DNA of 64,000 nt, taken from NCBI GenBank assembly GCA_035772405.1, contig JAYKKM010000337.1:3073001-3137000 (forward strand). The letters are read 5' to 3'. Both the position numbers and the translations under genes were made by a program. Under the pieces are notes generated by a model. The model had not been told where the DNA came from. It did no database searches and saw only the letters and a list, made by a program, of their open reading frames with translations. Source of the stretch: Chrysogorgia sp. JL179-B06. Taxonomy: Eukaryota > Cnidaria > Anthozoa > Scleralcyonacea > Chrysogorgiidae. Shown one piece after another: positions 56,419 through 64,000 of this stretch. How positions within the stretch are numbered: the stretch's first letter is position 1; each line of letters begins with the position of its first letter.

Positions 56419-57026
56419 CTTTTACACCTACAAAATAAGACCGTAGAGCTTGATTATAACAACAACATCCACAAAAGGAAGGATCTTTATTTGAAACCAT
56501 AATCTTTTAAATGATCCTGAGATCTAACTATTCGGCTCACAAAAAATATGGTGGAAGACGGGGGTTAGGGAGACAACCAAAGCCGAAGAGTTAGGAAGAC
56601 ACTTAACACGGGGGGTTAGAGTTAGTCAGTGTTGTGTTGGGTTCTAGAATCCTACAATTTAATTACTGTTGTGGAATTACCTATTATTGATAATCTAAGA
56701 GTATTTGACAATTGCCGATTAGGCAAAGTAAAAATATATAGTAGTTTACTTTTCTTTTTTTTTGCAAGATGGCTTCTCCGAAATGGCCATCATGAACCTA
56801 ATTTTAACACATATTAAATCTATTTAACGATGTATTACAAGCACAAACAAAAACAATGACAGAATCGAATGGATTTCTCTGCAATTGCTTCGATGACAAG
56901 ATTGCGATAAAACAAATTGTGGCGCGTAAAACCCGAGATGAACCGATTAAAAAAATTTGGTGCGGCGGGAAAAGAGGATGCGGGCGGGGAAGATAAACTA
57001 CTTTATATTTTTACTTGGCCTTATAG

Positions 57027-57153
57027 ACCTAAGACCTCTTTCATAATGGTGGCCAATTTAAATATTCCTTTATGTGCATCTTAATTGGCCTTTATGGCCT
57101 TTATGGCGCATAAAAGAATATTTAAAATGGTAGCCATTGTGAAAGAGGTCTAT
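57027..57153. repeat. Short palindromic MITE, family F
   Basis: AGACCTCTTTCATAATGGTG and its counterpart CATTGTGAAAGAGGTCT, with AATATTC...TATGGCGCATAAAAGAATAT in between. Related copies are at 61605-61790 and about 61105-61210. Confidence 0.75.
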
Positions 57154-60100
57154 TGATAATCTAAGAGTGACAATAACGTGAGCGCGCATAGAGGTTTAAT
57201 AACTGATTTCAGAAATGAAGTTATTAAACCACAACACGATAAATATTGCTCAGTAAATATTTGTAACCATAATAACGTACATTTTCATACAGAAGTTTAC
57301 GTACCCATGGTCTAAGATGTAGTGATCGCGTTTTTAAATTTTAATGACTAGATTATGTTGTTAATCGGCACTCATGAGGATCATAACCGTCTTCGGTTTC
57401 AAAAAGCAAGCATTCCATGTCATTCAACTCGCCTTGCGCAAAAGTGGCAAAAACAATGTGACACAAACTCGGAAGCGAATTTAGAACATTTATTTAAAAA
57501 TCATCTTTTTGTTTTATGGTTTTCTCCATCGCTCATTGACATGTTTATATCTAAGAGGTGGCAATGGTTAATTTTTGGATCAAATGTCATGTTTATTGTG
57601 TCAGAGATATTTTTATATACTCTTTAGTCTTTTACCAGATGATATGGAACTTCCTTTCACTAATATTAAAACTGGTTTAACTGCTGAAATAATTTGACAA
57701 CTGACATCAATTTTGAGAGGTGGAAATTAGCTCAATATTTTGATAACACGTTGGTAAACATTTGAACATGATTTGAATGACACGAAAAGACAAATTCTTC
57801 GGACGCCAACCAAGCGAGATGTACTAACCGTTTTTGTCAATACATTATCACCTAAATGAGATGAAACTGTGTCGCAATACGATGTATGGAATCATTTGAA
57901 TATGGAATGAAACCAATACAGCCAGCTGTTGAATACAGCATCGTGTAACAACCGAATATTTATACGGTATAAGATTTCATAAGTAGATTGTAAGTCTAGC
58001 ACAGGAGATCGTTTTTATCTCACTTTATGTTGGAACACAATCTCACTTTCTTTAGTTTGCGACGAACTAATTTTTGTTGAAAAACACAAGACGCATGACT
58101 ACAGTTCGTAACCAGCACTGCGTGGACAGACTACAACAATTTTCGTATGGAAACCGCCCGCGTCTTGAATTCCTTAGACACACAAGTCACAACAAGTCAT
58201 AATTATATTTGTTTTGAAAATAACGTAATCTCATCATGAGATTGTTTTGTCTGCTATAGTTCTACATCTACAAACTGGTGACCATCAATCCTGCCAAATT
58301 GTCGCACATTTGCTATGAAAACTCATGAGAATAAAGCTAGCTTTAGTTCAAGGATAAATATTTGTAGTCTATATATTAATTTGAATTTCTAATGTAGGCG
58401 TCCCCAAGAGATTTACACGAAGGTGTGCCCTATGTTGAATATCGTTGAATAAAACAAGATCTTTGCTTGCTATAAGACAACAGCTAATTCACCATTGCTA
58501 TATTCGAATCGAATATATTCGATATTTCAAATAGATCTTTGTCTTATATATACAAATCGTGAGAGACTAAACATTTATACGAAGGAGGGAAATATTTGTT
58601 AAATATTAGCGCCATTACCCCATTAGTTAATCGAGATTTATCTAACCCCTGAGCTAGTAACTTTTTCTCTTTTATAACCCGGTAGCTTGTAATCATACTT
58701 TATGTATCTTTGATTCTTTGGGACGCTATCAGACAGCTTAAAGATATCGAATTCAAGATTCCTTAGATTTCTACCAGCCATAATTTATACACTATACATA
58801 TACACATCGACAACTCACAGCACGTTTGCAATAAAGACAATCTCAAGTTCTCAAACATTTCTCAAGGAATAGACTAAGAATTAGCAATCGGAAGATGTTT
58901 TAAACCTAATATATAATTTGAGCATTACCTTGAGCTAACTTGGTGTGATAATGACATTGAACATCGACACTACACACACCTTCATTGACGTGGCTACAAA
59001 AGAACGAGTTTTTTGGATAATTATTACTTGGACATTACCTTTCTTTCCTCTACACAATGGTGGTGATCCTCTTAAAGATACTTCTCCCTGATCTTGGACG
59101 AGGTGTTTACGACGCTCGGAGGTTCTCCCTCGTATTATATTATTTCCGGCTTAATCTGTTTCATCTAAGTGGGTTATGTATAATTTATGCATATATGTGC
59201 GGTTTTAATCGATGATAAAATAAATATTAATATCAGATGTCCACACACGATGTTGTACCTCAGAAGGAGACAATAAGACCTTAACATGACCTACCTGCGG
59301 TGAATTTCTACTTACCTAACGACGGACTTTCATTTTCTCATGAAGGTCGACCTTCACACGAAGGACGTGAGAGCTCCTATTTCGACTATTTCAACAGCAC
59401 ACCAACCTTTTATTATTTTGTATTAGTAATATCTACCTCTTCCTACCCAGCCACCTACCAATACCACCCAATCGACGAAAATCCGTGTGTATGATACTAT
59501 ATATATACATTATTTCATAATTGAGTCGGCAGTTTCTCTGATCAGCTCTACGAATACTAATTAGATAAGAAATGAAGAAAAAACTAGGAAAATCTTTGTC
59601 CAAGGTCGAAAAAATAGACAAAACGTCAGTGTTGGAAAACCCCTCAATCATGAAATAAGTCCGATAAATCTCTCGAACGTCGGAATCTACAGCCCTCGGA
59701 CGTTACGCATCCTATCTCTTATACATAGTTATGTGGAGCAATGGTCATGTATATGAACTAGAATAGATGTCACTTCTGTTTTATTGGTGGGGGTTGGTGC
59801 TCCCCCCATGATTCCCATTTCATGATTCAGAAGCTCTACAAGATCAAAACTCCTAACCATAACCTAAATGAAAACTGTAGTTCAAACCCTAAAATAAATA
59901 AACACTAACGCTACTTCTCTATCACATGCCTGGCTATATCCACTCACATAGGAATTAATATATGTGTGGGACGAAGCAATATCGTAATGATCGAGAATAT
60001 AAGAAAGCTGTTAAATTCTCAAAATAACTGGTATAAAAAGAGAAGTAAGAGAACTGCAGTATGTCTAAAAATATTTTTAATTGACGACGGACACTGACCC

Positions 60101-60194
60101 GAAGGAGAACACATTGTTAGTGTCCGAAAACGACGATATATATTGAAGTTTTCTTGTGTTTTTTTTAAACTATATACCCTGGAGAGGAAATTAA

Positions 60195-60375
60195 CACTAA
60201 ACCACAATATATATAAATCAAATATCTAAAAAGGTTAACGTTTCGAGCGAAGGCTAAAGGGCCTTTCACTCTCTCTGACGAAGGGTCTTCGCTCGAAACG
60301 TTAGACTACTTACACGTTATTTCGGTAGTACACCAACCTTTTTAGATATTTGATTTGTATTTCTACACTGCCTAC
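60195..60375. repeat. Foldback repeat, family D, complete copy
   Basis: AAATCAAATATCTAAAAAGG at the left and its complement at the right, with CGAAGGGTCTTCGCTCGAAACG inside in both orientations. Confidence 0.85.
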
Positions 60376-61604
60376 GCAGCACAACACGTTTTATTACACA
60401 ATATATATATGTTCAACAGTTTTAATTTAACTTTATATTCATGCTGAAAGCCAATACGACTACGTTTCCTGGAACAAGGTATATTGTCATAATTTAGAAT
60501 AATGTATTGTTACTCCTATTCGAATTTTAGACTATGCTCATACGAACACATTAGAATTTCTTAATGCCTTGCAGGTTTTCGCGTAATTGCGACACTTGTC
60601 AGGTGAGAAGAAAGGTAGTTAACATCAGTGTCAAAAGGTTTTGTAGATCTTGCTTGATTAGCCTGCGTTAGGGGGAGGGGGAAAGCGGAAAATATTATAT
60701 ATAGATCAGTGAAATATCCGCACTCACCCCCTCGCCCCAGTCCCTAAACGCCTGCTTAATTAGCCTGCGTTTGGATAGGTAAGTTGTGACATTTTCACTT
60801 TCTGAACACATTTGAACGCATTTTGATTGGCTACGAGCTATAATTTTCAAGAAACTGTTTTTGGTGATTCTGTTAACAGCTCTAGTAAAGCAAGGAAAGA
60901 AACCATTAACAATTCGTTGTTGGAGTGAGAAATACATAAACTAAGGCAAAGTGTTTTTATATCCAGCTGTGATTATTTTGAATAGTTTTAGAAATATTTG
61001 AGATATTTCCTTGGTAAAGGTGTAATTTTTCAATCTCAATCACAAATATCAAAATGTTGAGAAAGTAATTGGGAGTTAAATTTGGATTTCTGATGACAAT
61101 AGACTTCTTTCACAATGACGACCAAGTTAGGGCATCATTTTTGTGTGTAGGCAATTCAAAAGAATCTTTGCAGTTTGCCTCCAAATGAGGTGATAACTGC
61201 ACATAAAAGAATATTTAAAATATCAGCATTATTTAACAAGTATCTTCATGCTCTGTAATAAAATTTTATTAAGATACAAGGGCAATATCAAACATATCAC
61301 AACTCAAGACACACAAAAAATATCTGAAATTTTTATTCAGCTAAAACTCCTTGCCACACATACAAGATTTTCAAAGTAAAGATAACATTCGAACTTCTAT
61401 CTACAGACACTCTTAACCGACCAGTAACTGATATAATTATTTATTAACAGAAAACCTCATATGGAGGTTTCACTGCATAAATAAATATTTGGTAGTTTAG
61501 CCAGATTCTAAAGCTTTTATATTTGTAATGAATCAACTCAGCCAAACTGGATCTTGGTTCACATGTTAACAAGAAAGACTAAACTGTCCAAGGTAAGTTT
61601 TTGT

Positions 61605-61790
61605 TTGGCTCCATAGACATCTTTCATGTCACCCAAATTAAATATTCTTTTATCTTCATTTAAATTAATCTTTCTGACCTGTTAATTTGTCGGTAATTCC
61701 AAAGAATCTTTGCTTTGTAATAAGGCCAGAAAGGCTAATTTGCATGCATATAAAAGAATATTTAGACAGCTCGCCATTATGAAAGAGGTC
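61605..61790. repeat. Palindromic MITE, family F, longer copy
   Basis: CATCTTTCATGTCACC...AAATATTCTTTTATC and, reversed, ATAAAAGAATATTTAGACAG...GCCATTATGAAAGAGGTC. Confidence 0.65.
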
Positions 61791-62242
61791 ACAAAGAACC
61801 TTTGTGTCAAACATTAGACCTCCTACACAACTTCAGCAGTAGACCAATCCCCAGCAGGGGGCAGGGTAACGGAACCAACCTCGTACCCAGGCTTTTCCTG
61901 GGTACGAGGTTGTAACGGAACTGTTGTAGACCCACCTCAGAAATTGTAAGCACTGTAGCTGTAATATGAAACCTCTAGCATGAAGAAATACTATAGGCCA
62001 ATTTGTCACAGCAATTTCATCTTTGCTCAGTGTTTAATACATTCTGCTATAAGTCAGCTAGATGTACAGGTAAACTGAGCATTTACTACATGTAGTGGAA
62101 TATAAGAATTCATCCTCTAATTATATTATTAATAGCTTCTGCAGCTTGTTCATAATCACACAAATTAGACTGCTATTTAAACTTTTCTGAAAGAATGTTT
62201 TCTGGTGTGAAAAAGATTCAACATTGACACCAAGTAAAATGG

Positions 62243-62248
62243 TTTATT
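62243..62248 (-). terminator. Polyadenylation signal of SSR4
   Basis: AATAAA on the minus strand, about 40 bp after the SSR4 stop codon. Confidence 0.6.
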
Positions 62249-62287
62249 GAAAATTTAAAACACTCTATTACAAACTACTTTATACAT

Positions 62288-63642
62288 TTATTCTTGCATC
62301 TTATTTTTTGTGACTGTGGCAAACCACCAGATTAACAGAGCAGCAGTAACGGCAATAAACTCGGTTTGTACCCAAAGACCTTCACGACTAGCAGCCTGGA
62401 GGGAATAAAGATAAAAATATTAGAAATACAGCACACTACTAAGACAATGAAAATTACTTGTACATATACAATTGAATATATACATATTACATATGTAAAT
62501 CCACATAAAGCAGTAATGGCTAGAAAAACAATACCCTGTGGCTCAAGTTGACAGTAAATAGTGGCTTGTGTTCAGATTGTTCTCCACTACGCTGTGCCTA
62601 AATGATTGATAGAGAGAATATAATTAGGATGATGTTAGAGACATGGGTTTTGTTTTGCAGTTATTCTTTAAATATCAATATACAAATTCTTCTTATTGGT
62701 CTCCAAACATTTCTTATAGTACTAGTTGGGAGAAGTTGTTTTAAAAACATGTCAGTTTATCTTTGATCATTTCCTTTATTCTCATTACCACAGATGCTTG
62801 GTTAACCATTGATATTATTAGGAGAAGTTATATGCTGATCACTCCTGGCCAGTGCTAAAAAAAACTTGGTCCAGTGGTCCTTTCTGATATCTGAGAAATT
62901 TTTGTTTCAAAAATAAATTGGGATAATAGCACAATCTCACCTTTCTCAATGCAGCATATCCTTCATCATCATAATAGTTTACTTTGTAAGTTCCAGATTT
63001 CGCTTGTGCATGCTTTGTCACCCAACTAAACTAGAAATGGTAACAAATCGTAACACATACTCATGACATCAAACATGAAATAGCATCATGTTGTAAAGGT
63101 AAAGGGGTCCGTCATGCTAATCATCCTACGAACTACACAACGGACGCAGCTCAATGAGGCCAAGTTGAATGTTTTAGTAAAGGCAAGGCTGCCACCATAC
63201 AACCCATGATGACCTCGGAGCACAGCTAAAGTTGGTGTTAGGTTGTTGTATAAAGTATCATCTACCTGGTGGACAGTGTTGTCTGCAGACTTTGATACTG
63301 GGTGAAGATTACCATTAATTTCAGCATACAAGAAAAGGTTCTACAAAAACATTTTATATAAAGCATTACTTTACGAGACTTTTGGTCAGGGGAAATTCAC
63401 AGTTGAGCATGGTAAACCTTCTCAGAACTTCTTAGAGGTTAAGTTGACTATCATTTTATTTCAAAAATTGATAATTCATCATTGAAGGAGGTTTTTACAC
63501 AATGTACTATAACAGTATTTTACCTTTGGGTTATTGCTACATTTTACTGTGGACTCAACAAGAAATATGGATTCAGATGAAAGTAGAACATTTGACGTTG
63601 AATACACTTTAGAAGATGCCTGAGCATTATGGCATGGCTCAC
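62288..63642 (-). CDS. SSR4: SSR4 / TRAP-delta, translocon-associated protein subunit (5' end outside window)
   Basis: Type I ER membrane protein of the TRAP complex, which sits beside the Sec61 translocon (family knowledge). Visible exons, gene order: 63524-63642, 63266-63340, 62941-63030, 62535-62597, 62288-62395, about 151 residues. Conserved blocks in human order: EPCHNAQASS, SSESIFLVESTVKC (cf. STETVFIVEISLTC), LYAEINGNLHPVS (cf. LYADVGGKQFPVT), SGTYKVNYYDDEGYAALRKA (cf. GTYEVRFFDEESYSLLRKA) and KPLFTVNLSHR. A C-terminal membrane helix (EFIAVTAALLIWWFATV) and a short lysine-containing tail (KNKMQE) close it. The signal-peptide exon lies beyond 64000. Bases 62690-62850, in the intron between exons 62941-63030 and 62535-62597, share a dispersed repeat with 6440-6600. 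Confidence 0.93.
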
Positions 63643-64000
63643 CTGAAATAACAATATATCTTTAAATTCTTCTCTAAATATATTACATGGGATTTTGAAT
63701 GCTAGACTGATTAATAATTCTTCATCTATAATGCATTGGTTCAGTGGTTGCATGTTAAATTAACATCAGCTATGCAAGACACTTAAAATCTCCCTTCAAT
63801 GTTATTAATAGATTTTATAATTAACCAATAACCATGCTCATAATTGTCACCGATGTCTTCAGGGCTTATACACACTTTGTCTAATCATTGAAAATATCAT
63901 TGGATTGACAGATTGTTTATGTAAATCATCACTAGACAAGGTGACAAATGGGCTTGTTTCACATCATGGACAACTTTTAAAGTTATGTCAAAGTATGTCT

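Larger units (their letters stand above)
56419..62287. other. Gene-poor intergenic region between Rho GTPase and SSR4
   Basis: Nothing convincing is coded in 5.9 kb. Repeats: family F (57027-57153, 61605-61790, partial about 61105-61210), family D (60195-60375) and part of D at 59393-59420. AAGGACGTGAGAGCTCC and TATATA runs also occur. A 90-codon ORF at 57355-57627 has no recognisable family. At 62243-62248 TTTATT (AATAAA on minus) is a likely SSR4 polyadenylation signal. Confidence 0.55.

Noticed and set aside
57355..57627. 90-codon ORF downstream of the Rho gene
   Set aside because: No recognisable motif and no supporting exon structure.

Overview
The window is eukaryotic nuclear DNA from an animal. 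Its genes have GT-AG introns, and exon phases and protein homology agree across introns. The genes are animal families: MOV10L1, BAP1, GATOR1 subunit NPRL2, TBC1D25, TRAP-delta, an ankyrin TRP channel and a class A GPCR. It is AT-rich and crowded with palindromic MITE-like repeats, tRNA-derived SINEs, a Penelope-like element and LINE scraps. This points to a non-vertebrate metazoan. My best guess is a cnidarian, perhaps an anthozoan, but that is inference.

Layout. 1-5543 (minus): a BAP1 deubiquitinase gene, 13 exons visible, 3' end outside the window. 7074-18213 (plus): MOV10L1, the piRNA-pathway helicase, in 19 coding exons, ending in an unusual 17-residue tandem-repeat tail. 18214-23808: intergenic, with a 5'-truncated Penelope-like element. 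23809-25188 (plus): an intronless class A GPCR. 26010-26513 (plus): an uncharacterised coiled-coil ORF. 28015-39310 (minus): an ankyrin TRP channel in 5 exons, with a poly-Asn tail and an intron made almost wholly of minisatellite. 39311-46052: gene-poor and rich in repeats. 46053-49541 (minus) and 49708-54599 (plus): TBC1D25 and NPRL2, head to head 166 bp apart. 55840-56418 (minus): an intronless Rho-family GTPase. 56419-62287: no gene recognised. 62288-63642 (minus): the last five exons of SSR4 (TRAP-delta).

How the genes relate. TBC1D25 (Rab GAP acting in autophagy) and NPRL2 (GATOR1, amino-acid control of mTORC1) share one short promoter region and act in connected processes. BAP1 and MOV10L1 are also divergent, with a YY1/TISU-like element at the BAP1 start codon. 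BAP1, NPRL2 and RHOA all map to human 3p21, so part of the neighbourhood may reflect ancient linkage.

Two places, MOV10L1 exon 2 and TBC1D25 exon 2, look as if they carry one surplus A in a homopolymer. The most interesting non-coding signal is a dispersed repeat carrying ETS, CCAAT and E2F-like sites plus a splice donor. One copy sits in MOV10L1 intron 10, just before the helicase exons.
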